Assembly (NCBI GenBank): GCA_036620675.1
Contig: JAZHEE010000012.1
Strand: one strand, 5' to 3'
DNA length: 64,000 bases
DNA from: Jejubacter sp036620675
Lineage (GTDB): Bacteria; Pseudomonadota; Gammaproteobacteria; Enterobacterales; Enterobacteriaceae
Position numbers and translations under genes: made by a program. Numbering within the stretch: position 1 is the stretch's first letter; the number at the start of each line of letters is the position of its first letter. The notes under the pieces are model-generated. The model saw nothing but the letters and a program-made list of their open reading frames with translations. It was not told the DNA's origin and made no database searches. Positions 34,687 to 43,629 of the stretch are shown here, one piece after another.

Positions 34687-35742
34687 TCACGATGAGAACA
34701 GATGTTGCACCGCCAGATTAATGGTGCCACCGCCGACAATCAGCCAGATAAACAGGATGAGCGCTAACAGCATCGGCCGCAGCCCGGCTTTTTTCAGGGC
34801 GCTGACGTGGGTAGTCAGACCCAGAGCCGCCATGGCCATGGCCAGCAGCGCGGTATCCAGTGCGACTATCTCCTGTACCAGCGTATCCGGCAGCAGGTGA
34901 AAGGAGTTAAACACTGCCACCACAATAAACAGCACCGCGAACCAGGGAATGGTGATTTTACTCTTTTCCTGTTGACCGGTAGGGGCCAGTTGCTTCACTC
35001 GCGCCGCCAGCAGCAAGAGGAAGGGGGCCAGCATCATCACCCGCAGCATTTTGGCGATGACCGCGCTGTTTTCGGTTTCCGGGCTGACGGCGTGCCCTGC
35101 GGCCACCACCTGAGCTACTTCGTGTACCGTTGAGCCTGTATAGATACCGAAGGTTTCCGGGGTAAACCAGTGGCTGAGCAACGGCCACAGCGCCGGGTAA
35201 ATAAAGATGGCGAGGGTACCAAATATCACCACGGTTGCTACCGCCACGGTGACCTTACTGGCCTCCGCCCTGGCCACTGGCTCTGATGCCAGTACCGCCG
35301 CCGCGCCGCAGATGCTGCTGCCGGCGCCAATCAGCCAGCTGGTCTGACGATCAAGACCGAACAGGCGCTGGCCCAGCAGACAGGCCAGCCCAAAGGTGCT
35401 GGAAAGGGTCAGAATATCGATAACGATGCCGCTGGCGCCGACATCGGCAATTTGCGCAAAGGTCAGGCGAAAGCCGTAGAGAATAATCCCCAGTCGCAGC
35501 AGATGCTGCTTAGAAAAAAGCACTCCTGCGTCACACTGACGCCATACTTTAGGGTAAAGGGTATTACCCACCACCATACCGAGCAAAATGGCCAGCGTCA
35601 GGGCGCTGAATCCGGCGCCTGCCACCAGGGGCTGATTGCCGCCCCACAGGGCGATAGCGGCAATCAGCGCGCTCAGCAGCAGGCCTGGCGCGAAGTGCCA
35701 CAGGGTACGACGGTGTGGCGCGGATAACGTAGACGTTGTCAT
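34687..35742 (-). CDS. yeiH: UPF0324 inner-membrane protein YeiH
   Basis: 351 residues (E. coli 349). About ten membrane helices, with the family block GAGSSICGAAAVLASEPV near 138-155 and YTGSTVHEVAQVVAAGHAV near 195-213. Divergent from the LysR gene yeiE, which is its usual regulator; the YeiE regulon has been tied to sulfite stress in related enterobacteria, so an export role for an inorganic sulfur species is possible. Not proven from sequence. Confidence 0.93.
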   Translation of the reverse strand: MTTSTLSAPHRRTLWHFAPGLLLSALIAAIALWGGNQPLVAGAGFSALTLAILLGMVVGNTLYPKVWRQCDAGVLFSKQHLLRLGIILYGFRLTFAQIADVGASGIVIDILTLSSTFGLACLLGQRLFGLDRQTSWLIGAGSSICGAAAVLASEPVARAEASKVTVAVATVVIFGTLAIFIYPALWPLLSHWFTPETFGIYTGSTVHEVAQVVAAGHAVSPETENSAVIAKMLRVMMLAPFLLLLAARVKQLAPTGQQEKSKITIPWFAVLFIVVAVFNSFHLLPDTLVQEIVALDTALLAMAMAALGLTTHVSALKKAGLRPMLLALILFIWLIVGGGTINLAVQHLFSS

Positions 35743-35885
35743 AAATCTCCTCCCGAATGATGGGGAGAAGCTTAAGCCCGGCTGGTATAAAGATAAAATT
35801 GATTATATCTTTATAATCAATCTGAATAAGTAGTAACGCTCGTCATGCTTCAGGCTGTAGATAGGTTAGCGGTACTTAGCCATTC

Positions 35886-35930
35886 GGCCCGTTCATGGGC
35901 CTCGCACCATAGGGCCGTGCTGAAGCACGG
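35886..35930. other. Two adjacent hairpins upstream of yeiE
   Basis: GGCCC-gttcat-GGGCC (35886-35901) and CCGTGC-TGAA-GCACGG (35915-35930) lie in the 270-bp yeiH-yeiE divergent region, about 86 to 130 bp before the yeiE ATG. Could be RNA structure in the yeiE leader or operator dyads. No T run follows. Confidence 0.45.
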
Positions 35931-36015
35931 ACATATCTGCCTGTGGCAGCGATGTCCTGCAATTCAAATTATTTAGAGCATTACGGGTCGGACTGGCCCA
36001 TATCATGGGGATTCT

Positions 36016-36885
36016 ATGCATATCACACTGCGTCAGCTTGAGGTCTTTGCCGAAGTCCTGAAGAGCGGTTCCACCACTCAGGCCTCCCAGGTGCTCTCTC
36101 TGTCCCAGTCAGCGGTCAGCGCCGCCCTGGCCGATCTGGAAGGGCAGCTTGGTGTTCAGCTGTTCGATCGGGTCGGTAAACGGCTGGTGGTAAACGAGCA
36201 TGGACGTTTGCTCTATCCCCGGGCTGTGGGGCTGCTGGAGCAGGCCGGGGAGATTGAGCAACTGTTTCGTAACGATGTCGGGGCTATCCGCGTCGGCGCC
36301 AGTAGCACTATCGGCAACTATATTCTGCCGGAGGTCGTCGCCCGCTATCGCCGCGACTTCCCCGAGCTGCCGCTGGATATCAGCATTGGCAACAGTCAGG
36401 ATGTGATTAACGCAGTGGCCGACTTCCGGGTAGATATCGGCCTGATCGAAGGGCCCTGCCATAGGGCGGATATCGTCACCGATCCCTGGCTTGACGATGA
36501 GCTGGTGGTTTTTGCCGCGCCGACTTCGCCGCTGGCCCGGGAGCCGGTTACTCTGGAGCAGCTGGCCACCGCGCCGTGGATTCTGCGTGAACAGGGGTCC
36601 GGCACCCGTGAGATTGTTGATTATCTGCTGCTTTCCCATCTGCCGCACTTTCGACCCGGCATGGAGCTGGGTAATTCCGAGGCTATCAAGCATGCGGTGC
36701 GTAACGGTTTGGGGGTGAGTTGCCTGTCGCGACGGGTTATTGAAGAGCAGCTTGATAACGGCAGCCTGGTGGCGCTGGAGGTACCGCTACCTAATCTGGT
36801 GCGTACGCTCTACCGTATTCACCACCGCCAGAAGCATATCTCCAGCGCGCTGCAGCGCTTTTTGCGCTACTGCGAGCCGCTATAG
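36016..36885 (+). CDS. yeiE: LysR-family regulator YeiE
   Basis: 289 residues (E. coli 293). N-terminal HTH MHITLRQLEVFAEVLKSGSTTQASQVLSLSQSAVSAALADLEGQLG, then a CysB-type effector domain with REQGSGTREIVDYL near 195-208, typical of sulfur or anion sensing LysR proteins. In E. coli and Salmonella it controls yeiH and affects flagellar and stress genes. Divergent from yeiH; lysP follows 138 bp downstream. Confidence 0.94.
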   Translation: MHITLRQLEVFAEVLKSGSTTQASQVLSLSQSAVSAALADLEGQLGVQLFDRVGKRLVVNEHGRLLYPRAVGLLEQAGEIEQLFRNDVGAIRVGASSTIGNYILPEVVARYRRDFPELPLDISIGNSQDVINAVADFRVDIGLIEGPCHRADIVTDPWLDDELVVFAAPTSPLAREPVTLEQLATAPWILREQGSGTREIVDYLLLSHLPHFRPGMELGNSEAIKHAVRNGLGVSCLSRRVIEEQLDNGSLVALEVPLPNLVRTLYRIHHRQKHISSALQRFLRYCEPL

Positions 36886-37023
36886 CCGATGCGCTATTCT
36901 TTGCTTTACTTATAATTCTTCGGCTGTCATGAAGCGATCTTATAACCGGTGAATTGCGTCGGGCGCTTTTGGCAACTTCTGCTACAATCGCGCCTCATTA
37001 TTTGAATAAGCAACAATTTTCTT

Positions 37024-38493
37024 ATGGTTTCTGAAGATAACAGCACACAGCCGACTGGGCTACGGCGCGAACTGAAAGCGCGCCATTTGACGATGATAGC
37101 CATTGGCGGTTCGATTGGCACAGGGCTGTTTGTGGCCTCCGGCGCGACAATTTCTCAGGCAGGCCCGGGTGGCGCGCTGCTCTCCTATATGCTGATTGGC
37201 CTGATGGTCTACTTCCTGATGACCAGCCTTGGCGAACTGGCAGCTTATATGCCGGTTTCCGGTTCCTTTTCGACCTATGGGCAGATGTACGTGGAAGAGG
37301 GCTTTGGCTTCGCGCTGGGCTGGAACTACTGGTACAACTGGGCGGTGACTATCGCTGTCGATCTGGTAGCGGCGCAACTGGTGATGACTTACTGGTTCCC
37401 GGATACCCCTGGCTGGATCTGGAGCGCCCTGTTTCTGGGCATAATGTTCCTGCTCAACTACATTTCGGTAAAAGGCTTCGGTGAAGCGGAATACTGGTTT
37501 TCGCTTATCAAGGTGACGACCGTTATCATCTTTATCGCTACCGGCCTGTTAATGATTTTGGGCATCTTCAAAGGTGCGCATCCCGCAGGGTGGGCTAACT
37601 GGAGCACCGGAGACGCTCCCTTTGCGGGCGGCTTCGCAGCCATGATTGGGGTGGCGATGATCGTCGGTTTCTCGTTCCAGGGCACCGAGCTTATCGGGAT
37701 CGCCGCCGGTGAATCCGCCGACCCGGCGAAAAATATCCCTCGTGCGGTACGCCAGGTGTTCTGGCGAATTCTGCTGTTCTACGTGTTCGCTATTCTGATT
37801 ATCAGCCTGATCATTCCATACACCGATCCGAGCCTGCTGCGTAACGACGTGACCGACGTCAGCGTCAGCCCCTTCACGCTGGTGTTTGAACATGCCGGCC
37901 TGCTTTCCGCGGCGGCGGTAATGAATGCGGTTATTCTGACCGCCGTACTTTCTGCCGGTAACTCCGGTATGTATGCTTCTACCCGTATGCTGTATACCCT
38001 GGCCTGCGATGGAAAGGCACCGAAGGTGTTCTCGAAGCTGTCGAAGGGCGGAGTGCCGCGTAACGCCCTGTACGCCACCACCGTGGTGGCCGGGCTGTGC
38101 TTCCTGACCTCGATGTTTGGTAACCAGACCGTGTACCTGTGGCTGCTCAACACCTCCGGGATGACCGGTTTTATCGCCTGGCTTGGGATCGCTATCAGTC
38201 ACTACCGCTTCCGCCGTGGTTATGTGATGCAGGGCCATGATATTAATGAGCTGCCGTATCGTTCTGGCTTCTTCCCGCTGGGGCCGATCTTCGCTTTTGT
38301 TCTGTGCCTTATCATCACCCTGGGTCAGAACTATGAAGCCTTCCTGCAGGATCGCATCGACTGGGTGGGGGTCACCGCCACCTACATTGGTATTCCGCTG
38401 TTCCTGGCTATCTGGTTCGGCTATAAGCTGTTCAGAGGCACCCACTTCGTTCGCTACAGCGAGATGGAGTTCCCGGAGCATCTGAAGAAGTAA
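37024..38493 (+). CDS. lysP: Lysine-specific permease
   Basis: 489 residues as in E. coli. APC-superfamily amino-acid permease with 12 helices; opening helix LTMIAIGGSIGTGLFVASGATISQAGPGGAL carries the substrate-binding GSIGTG turn. It imports lysine by proton symport and in E. coli also restrains the acid-response activator CadC. I looked for a lysine riboswitch in the 138-bp leader and saw none. Ends at a strong terminator. Confidence 0.97.
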   Translation: MVSEDNSTQPTGLRRELKARHLTMIAIGGSIGTGLFVASGATISQAGPGGALLSYMLIGLMVYFLMTSLGELAAYMPVSGSFSTYGQMYVEEGFGFALGWNYWYNWAVTIAVDLVAAQLVMTYWFPDTPGWIWSALFLGIMFLLNYISVKGFGEAEYWFSLIKVTTVIIFIATGLLMILGIFKGAHPAGWANWSTGDAPFAGGFAAMIGVAMIVGFSFQGTELIGIAAGESADPAKNIPRAVRQVFWRILLFYVFAILIISLIIPYTDPSLLRNDVTDVSVSPFTLVFEHAGLLSAAAVMNAVILTAVLSAGNSGMYASTRMLYTLACDGKAPKVFSKLSKGGVPRNALYATTVVAGLCFLTSMFGNQTVYLWLLNTSGMTGFIAWLGIAISHYRFRRGYVMQGHDINELPYRSGFFPLGPIFAFVLCLIITLGQNYEAFLQDRIDWVGVTATYIGIPLFLAIWFGYKLFRGTHFVRYSEMEFPEHLKK

Positions 38494-38506
38494 TTTTCCT
38501 GTCTAT

Positions 38507-38531
38507 GGGGCGCTTTGGCGCCCCGTTTTTT
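38507..38531 (+). terminator. Terminator of lysP
   Basis: GGGGCGC / GCGCCCC 7-bp stem with a TTTG loop followed by GTTTTTTA, 14 bp after the lysP stop. Confidence 0.93.
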
Positions 38532-38589
38532 ATCCTTTCCTACTGTTCCTGATCTGTCACATTTCTATATTCTCCATTTATTTAATAAA

Positions 38590-38608
38590 GATATTGATAA
38601 CAATTATC
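38590..38608. promoter_or_regulatory. Fur box upstream of cirA
   Basis: GATATTGATAACAATTATC matches the 19-bp Fur consensus at 16 of 19 positions by hand count. It lies about 210 bp before the cirA ATG, so the message has a long leader, as known for E. coli cirA, whose leader is a target of Hfq and the iron-responsive RNA RyhB. Confidence 0.85.
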
Positions 38609-38735
38609 ATTTGCTTTATCTTTTGCAAAAATTGTAAAAAAGCGTGTTTGGCTGGCTTAAAGTCATTGATCGTTCTGGGGAATCACGGTCAAGGGCGGCG
38701 CTGAATAACGGGAAAATACCCGTTCGGAGGCCAGT

Positions 38736-38777
38736 ATGATGACCGCCGTCATCGACTCTGATGACTTTGCTGTGTGA
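38736..38777 (+). CDS. Short ORF in the cirA leader
   Basis: 13-residue frame MMTAVIDSDDFAV with stop TGA. The ribosome binding site CGGAGG lies five bases before the first ATG, stronger than that of cirA itself. A small hairpin (AACGGG-aaaata-CCCGTT, 38707-38724) precedes it. It ends 43 bp before the cirA start. It may be a translated regulatory uORF under iron control. No homologue recognised; conservation is the test. Confidence 0.45.
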   Translation: MMTAVIDSDDFAV

Positions 38778-38820
38778 GCAAATTTGATTGATTTGCGTTA
38801 TTTACCTCATGGAGAAAAGA

Positions 38821-40803
38821 ATGTTTAGGTTAAATCCTGTGGTGCGGGGAGGCGTGTGCCTGTCCGCCGCCGCGCTGATGCTGCCCGCCTGGGCTGAAAC
38901 CGACGCGGAGCGGAAGGAAGAAGATGTGATGGTGGTGACGGCCGCTGGGGTAGAGCAAAACCTGAAAGACGCGCCCGCCAGCATCAGCGTGATTAGCGGT
39001 GAAGATCTTAAGCGCCGGCCGGTGCAGAACCTGAAGGATGTCCTGAAGGAGGTGCCGGGGATTCAACTGACCAATGAAGGGGATAACCGCCAGGGTGTCA
39101 GTATTCGCGGCCTCGACAGCAGCTATACCCTGATTCTGATCGACGGCAAGCGCGTTAATTCCCGCAATGCGGCATTCCGCCACAATGATTTTGACCTGAA
39201 CTGGATCCCGGTGGACGCCATTGAACGTATCGAAGTGGTGCGCGGCCCGATGTCATCGCTGTATGGATCAGACGCCCTCGGTGGCGTCATCAATATCATC
39301 ACCCGTAAAGTCGGGCGAGCCTGGCACGGCAGCCTTAGCCTGGATACCACGGTTCAGGAAAATCGCGATCTTGGCGATAGCTATGACGGTAGCCTGTTCG
39401 TTACCGGGCCTGTTATTGATGACCTGCTTGGGGTGAAGTTCTGGAGTAGCCTCGGCAAGCGTGAAAAAGATAAGCAGCAGCGCTCTGCTACCAGCAGTAC
39501 CGGGGAATCGCCGCGCATTGAGGGTTATACCACCCGTAGCGCTAACGTTGAATTCGCGCTGACTCCCACGGATAACCAGGATATCGATTTCGGTTACGGA
39601 TTCGATCGCCAGGATCGCGCCTCGGACTCGCTGGATAAAAACCGCATGGAGCGCCAGAACTACTCGCTGGCGCACCGTGGCCGCTGGGATTACGGCAACA
39701 CCGAGCTGCGCTTCTATGGCGACCGTCTGGAAAACCTGAATTCCGGCAACAGCGCGCCCATCGTGTCGCGCAATAATACCCTGGACGGTAAGCTGGTGCT
39801 GCCGCTCACTGAGTTTAACCATATACTCACTATGGGCGGCGAATGGCGCCACGATAAGCTGAGCGATTCGGTGAATTTGACCGGCGGCGGCGGTAGCAGC
39901 ACTTCTGCAAGCCAGTATGCGCTGTTTATCGAAGATGAATGGCGTTTGTTCGAACCGCTGGCCCTGACCACCGGTCTGCGTATGGACGATCATGAAACCT
40001 ACGGCGATCGCTGGAGTCCGCGAGCCTATCTGGTGTGGAATGCGACGGACAGCATGACGGTGAAAGGGGGCTGGGCCACCGCCTTTAAGGCGCCGTCCCT
40101 GCTACAGCTTAGCCCGAACTGGCAGAGTAATTCCTGTCGCGGCTCCTGTAAGGTGGTAGGAAGCGCGGATCTGAAGCCGGAAACCAGTGAAAGCTTTGAA
40201 CTGGGGCTTTACTACGCGGGCGAAGAGGGCTGGCTGGAAGGGGTGACCGCCAGCGTCACCGCTTACCAGAATGATATCGACAATATGATCAATATCAGCC
40301 GTACCTCAAATGCCGCACTGGCGCCGAGCTGGCCTAACTACGTCGGTATGATCGACGGCAAGCCCGCATTCCGCTATTACAATGTGGATCGGGCGCGGAT
40401 CCGCGGCGTAGAAACGGAGCTGAAAGTACCGTTCAGTGAACAGTGGAAGCTGACGCTTAACTACACCTATACCGATGGCCGCAATCTGAGCGACGGCGGC
40501 AACAAGCCGCTGGAAGAGCTGCCATTCCATACCGCTCATGCGACCCTGGACTGGCTGCCGGTCGATGACTGGTCGTTCTACATTCAGACCGACTACACCG
40601 GCGAGCGCCGTACTATCACCAGCGGCAATCCGACGCCCGGCGGCTACACGGTCTGGAATATCGGCGCTGCCTGGCAGGCGACAGCCAACCTGAAGCTGCG
40701 CGGCGGGGTGCTCAATCTGGGCGATAAAGCGCTGAATCGCGACGACTACAGCTATAACGAGGATGGCCGCCGTTACTTCCTGGCGGCGGACTACCGCTTC
40801 TGA
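38821..40803 (+). CDS. cirA: TonB-dependent catecholate siderophore receptor CirA
   Basis: 660 residues (E. coli 663). Signal peptide MFRLNPVVRGGVCLSAAALMLPAWA; start chosen to match E. coli, with GGAG eight bases upstream. TonB box VMVVTAA near residue 37, plug domain about 50-160 (LKDVLKEVPGIQLTNEGDN, GPMSSLYGSDALGG), then a 22-strand barrel ending in YRF with terminal phenylalanine. Imports linear catecholates such as dihydroxybenzoyl-serine, and serves as colicin Ia/Ib receptor in E. coli. Fur-box controlled. Confidence 0.96.
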   Translation: MFRLNPVVRGGVCLSAAALMLPAWAETDAERKEEDVMVVTAAGVEQNLKDAPASISVISGEDLKRRPVQNLKDVLKEVPGIQLTNEGDNRQGVSIRGLDSSYTLILIDGKRVNSRNAAFRHNDFDLNWIPVDAIERIEVVRGPMSSLYGSDALGGVINIITRKVGRAWHGSLSLDTTVQENRDLGDSYDGSLFVTGPVIDDLLGVKFWSSLGKREKDKQQRSATSSTGESPRIEGYTTRSANVEFALTPTDNQDIDFGYGFDRQDRASDSLDKNRMERQNYSLAHRGRWDYGNTELRFYGDRLENLNSGNSAPIVSRNNTLDGKLVLPLTEFNHILTMGGEWRHDKLSDSVNLTGGGGSSTSASQYALFIEDEWRLFEPLALTTGLRMDDHETYGDRWSPRAYLVWNATDSMTVKGGWATAFKAPSLLQLSPNWQSNSCRGSCKVVGSADLKPETSESFELGLYYAGEEGWLEGVTASVTAYQNDIDNMINISRTSNAALAPSWPNYVGMIDGKPAFRYYNVDRARIRGVETELKVPFSEQWKLTLNYTYTDGRNLSDGGNKPLEELPFHTAHATLDWLPVDDWSFYIQTDYTGERRTITSGNPTPGGYTVWNIGAAWQATANLKLRGGVLNLGDKALNRDDYSYNEDGRRYFLAADYRF

Positions 40804-40814
40804 TCCTTCCGACT

Positions 40815-40839
40815 GGCCATGTCTTCAGGCGACATGGCC
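40815..40839 (+). terminator. Terminator of cirA
   Basis: GGCCATGTC / GACATGGCC 9-bp stem with a 7-base loop followed by TTTCTT, 12 bp past the cirA stop. Confidence 0.88.
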
Positions 40840-40918
40840 TTTCTTGCGCGATGAACCTTAAAAACAAACCGCTTTACCGCTATCATGCCCGACATCTTTT
40901 CCTGCCTGCGGAGCAACC

Positions 40919-41854
40919 ATGGGCCAGACCAAAAAAGGGATTATCTGCGTACTCTTCGCCGCCGTACTCTGGGGCAGTTCCGGAGTGTGCGCGCAATATA
41001 TAATGGAGAGCAGCCGGGTGTCAGCTCAGTGGCTGACCATGGTCAGACTGCTGTTTTCCGGCTTGATCCTGCTGATGCTGGCGTTTATGCAGGGCGAACG
41101 CATTTTCCGCATTTTTACCGACCGCGCGGATCGCTACCGGCTGCTGTTCTTTACTCTGTTCGGCGCGCTGCTGGTGCAGCTTTCGTTCCTGGTGACCATT
41201 GAAAAATCCAACGCCGCTACGGCGACGGTGCTGCAATTCCTTGCGCCTTCGATTATCGTTGCCTGGTTTGCGCTGGCCAGGAAAAGCTGGCCGGGCCCGT
41301 TTGTGCTGGTTGCCATCATAACGTCGCTGGCGGGAACCTTCCTGTTGGTCACCCACGGCAATCCCACCTCGCTCAGCATTTCCGGCGCGGCGCTGCTGTG
41401 GGGGATTATCTCGGCCTTTGCCGCTGCCTTTTACACTACTTATTCGTCGGGTCTTATCGCCCGTTACGGCACGCTACCGATCGTCGGGTGGAGCATGCTA
41501 CTGGGTGGATTGATGCTGGTGCCGTTCTACGTGCGCCAGCCGGTGCAGATCGCGGGCGATGGCCGCGTATTAATGGCTTTCTTCTATCTGGTAGTCGTCG
41601 GTACCGCGATCACCTTTAGCCTCTATCTGAAAGGGGCGCAGGTTATCGGCGGGCCGCGGGCCAGCATTCTGAGCTGCGCCGAACCGCTCAGCAGCGCGCT
41701 GCTGTCACTGCTGTTGCTTCACGTGGTTTTCACTATTCCGGACTGGGTGGGGACGCTGCTTATTGTTTCCTCGGTGATGCTGATAGCGCTGGATTCGCGC
41801 CGCAGGCAGGGGCGTTATGCCCCGCGCGAGAGCGGGGCCGGAGATGTTACTTAA
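40919..41854 (+). CDS. EamA/DMT-family transporter
   Basis: 311 residues, ten predicted helices in two EamA repeats: first ICVLFAAVLWGSSGVCAQYI (about 9-28), second GAALLWGIISAFAAAFYTTYSSGLIARYG (about 155-183) and GPRASILSCAEPLSSALL near 242-259. A small-metabolite exporter of the RhaT/YedA superfamily; substrate unknown. It is not part of this segment in E. coli. Its stop overlaps the convergent yeiG stop by 8 bp. Confidence 0.88.
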   Translation: MGQTKKGIICVLFAAVLWGSSGVCAQYIMESSRVSAQWLTMVRLLFSGLILLMLAFMQGERIFRIFTDRADRYRLLFFTLFGALLVQLSFLVTIEKSNAATATVLQFLAPSIIVAWFALARKSWPGPFVLVAIITSLAGTFLLVTHGNPTSLSISGAALLWGIISAFAAAFYTTYSSGLIARYGTLPIVGWSMLLGGLMLVPFYVRQPVQIAGDGRVLMAFFYLVVVGTAITFSLYLKGAQVIGGPRASILSCAEPLSSALLSLLLLHVVFTIPDWVGTLLIVSSVMLIALDSRRRQGRYAPRESGAGDVT

Positions 41855-42680
41855 ACAGATACCCCGCGTGAAAACGCAGATGCTCTTCAATAAAGCTGGC
41901 GATAAAGTAGTAGCTGTGGTCGTACCCGTGCTGGATGCGCAGCTCCAGCGGCCAGTCGCGGCAGCGGGCCGCTTCGGCCAGTCGGGCGGGCTGTAGCTGT
42001 TCCGCCAGGAAGGGATCGGCATCACCCTGGTCGACCAGCATCGGTAGTTGCGCCGCTTCAGGTGCGCCAGCCAGCAGTTCGCAGCTGTCCCATTCACGCC
42101 AGGCGGCCTCGTCGGGGCCCAGATAAGCGCTGAATGCCTTTTGTCCCCAGGGTACCCGGCACGGATTGACGATGGGGGCGAAAGCGGACACCGAGCAGAA
42201 ACGCCCCGGATTTTTCAGTGCCATTATCAGCGCACCGTGGCCGCCCATCGAATGACCGGCAATGGCCTGCTTGCCAGAAAACGCAAAGTGGCTATCCAAC
42301 AGGGCGGGCAGTTCATCGCACAGATAATCGTACATCCGATAGTGGCTGGCCCAGGGGTGCTCGCTGGCGTTCAGGTAGAAACCGGCGCCCTGGCCCAGAT
42401 CATATGCGGCGTCATCGGCGATAGCGTCTCCGCGCGGGCTGGTGTCCGGCGCGATCAGCGCAATCCCCAGTTCCGCGGCCATCCGCTGAGCGCCTGCTTT
42501 GGTGGTAAAGTTTTCATCGTTGCAGGTCAGACCGGAGAGCCACCACAGCAGCGGTGGCGCATTTTCGCGCGCAGGGGGCTGGAACAGGCTGAAGGTCATG
42601 GGACAGCCCAGCGTCGTCGAATCGTGGCGCCAGCGCTGCATTAGCCCGCCAAAACAGCGATGCTCTTCGATTTTTTCCAT
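41847..42680 (-). CDS. yeiG: S-formylglutathione hydrolase YeiG
   Basis: 277 residues (E. coli YeiG 278). Esterase D-type alpha/beta hydrolase: nucleophile Ser in GHSMGGHGALIMALKNPG near 145, LSGLTCNDENFTTKAGAQR near 50, and GYDHSYYFIASFIEEHL with the catalytic histidine at the end. Detoxifies formaldehyde by releasing formate from S-formylglutathione. Two adjacent in-frame ATGs (42683, 42680) are possible; the second matches E. coli and has GGAG seven bases away. Divergent from folE. Confidence 0.94.
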   Translation of the reverse strand: MEKIEEHRCFGGLMQRWRHDSTTLGCPMTFSLFQPPARENAPPLLWWLSGLTCNDENFTTKAGAQRMAAELGIALIAPDTSPRGDAIADDAAYDLGQGAGFYLNASEHPWASHYRMYDYLCDELPALLDSHFAFSGKQAIAGHSMGGHGALIMALKNPGRFCSVSAFAPIVNPCRVPWGQKAFSAYLGPDEAAWREWDSCELLAGAPEAAQLPMLVDQGDADPFLAEQLQPARLAEAARCRDWPLELRIQHGYDHSYYFIASFIEEHLRFHAGYLFK

Positions 42681-42942
42681 CATGTCACTCCATGTTGTCT
42701 CGCACACGTGGCTTTCATCATAGCAGCCGTTGGGCAATAATTTCACGACGACTGAGGAAGTTTCACTTCACCCGCTGTCGGGAATGGCGCATCATTCCCT
42801 CGTTACGCCCGGGGTTGAAAGGCAGCAACTATTTCAGCCATTATCGGGCTAGCCGCTGGATTCTGTGCGCCTGCTACCGCACAATGAGCGCACGCTCCGT
42901 CCCATGAGGCGGAGATTAGCCACACCTGCAGGAGAAAAATAA

Positions 42943-43611
42943 ATGCCGTCACTCAGTAAAGAAGCCGCCCTTGTTCATGAGGCGCTGGTCGCTCGCGGGC
43001 TTGAAACTCCGCTGCGTCCGCCGGTGCACGAGCTGGATAACGAAACCCGTAAAAGTCGTATCGCTGGTCATATGACGGAGATTATGCAACTGCTCAACCT
43101 GGATCTCAGCGATGACAGTCTGATGGAGACGCCGCATCGCATCGCCAAAATGTATGTGGATGAGATCTTTTCCGGCCTCGACTATGCGAATTTCCCGAAG
43201 ATCACCCTGATTGAAAATAAGATGAAAGTGGACGAGATGGTGACGGTGCGTGATATCACGCTGACCAGCACCTGCGAACACCACTTTGTGACCATCGATG
43301 GCAAGGCGACCGTCGCCTATATTCCCAAAGATACGGTGATTGGCCTGTCGAAAATCAACCGCATCGTGCAGTTCTTTTCCAGCCGTCCGCAGGTTCAGGA
43401 GCGCCTGACCCAGCAGATCCTGGTGGCTCTGCAAACCCTTCTGGGCACCAACAATGTGGCGGTATCCATTGATGCAGTCCATTATTGTGTGAAGGCGCGC
43501 GGTATTCGTGACGTGACCAGCGCCACCACCACCACTTCGCTGGGCGGTCTGTTTAAATCGAGCCAGAATACGCGCCAGGAGTTCCTGCGCGCCGTCCGTC
43601 ACCATAGCTAA
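42943..43611 (+). CDS. folE: GTP cyclohydrolase I
   Basis: 222 residues as in E. coli. Signatures: ETPHRIAKMYVDEIFSGLDY near 65-84, STCEHHFVTIDGKATVAY near 108-125 (zinc Cys and His), IGLSKINRIVQFFS, and SIDAVHYCVKARGIRD near 176-191 with the other zinc cysteine. First step of tetrahydrofolate synthesis, GTP to dihydroneopterin triphosphate. Strong AGGAG ribosome binding site. yeiB follows 18 bp on, likely co-transcribed. Confidence 0.98.
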   Translation: MPSLSKEAALVHEALVARGLETPLRPPVHELDNETRKSRIAGHMTEIMQLLNLDLSDDSLMETPHRIAKMYVDEIFSGLDYANFPKITLIENKMKVDEMVTVRDITLTSTCEHHFVTIDGKATVAYIPKDTVIGLSKINRIVQFFSSRPQVQERLTQQILVALQTLLGTNNVAVSIDAVHYCVKARGIRDVTSATTTTSLGGLFKSSQNTRQEFLRAVRHHS

Positions 43612-43629
43612 TCATTCGGGCAGGAGAAA

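Noticed and set aside
38494..38589. Lysine riboswitch or attenuator at lysP
   Set aside because: The lysP leader is too short and shows no lysine-riboswitch elements; the hairpin after the gene is a plain terminator.
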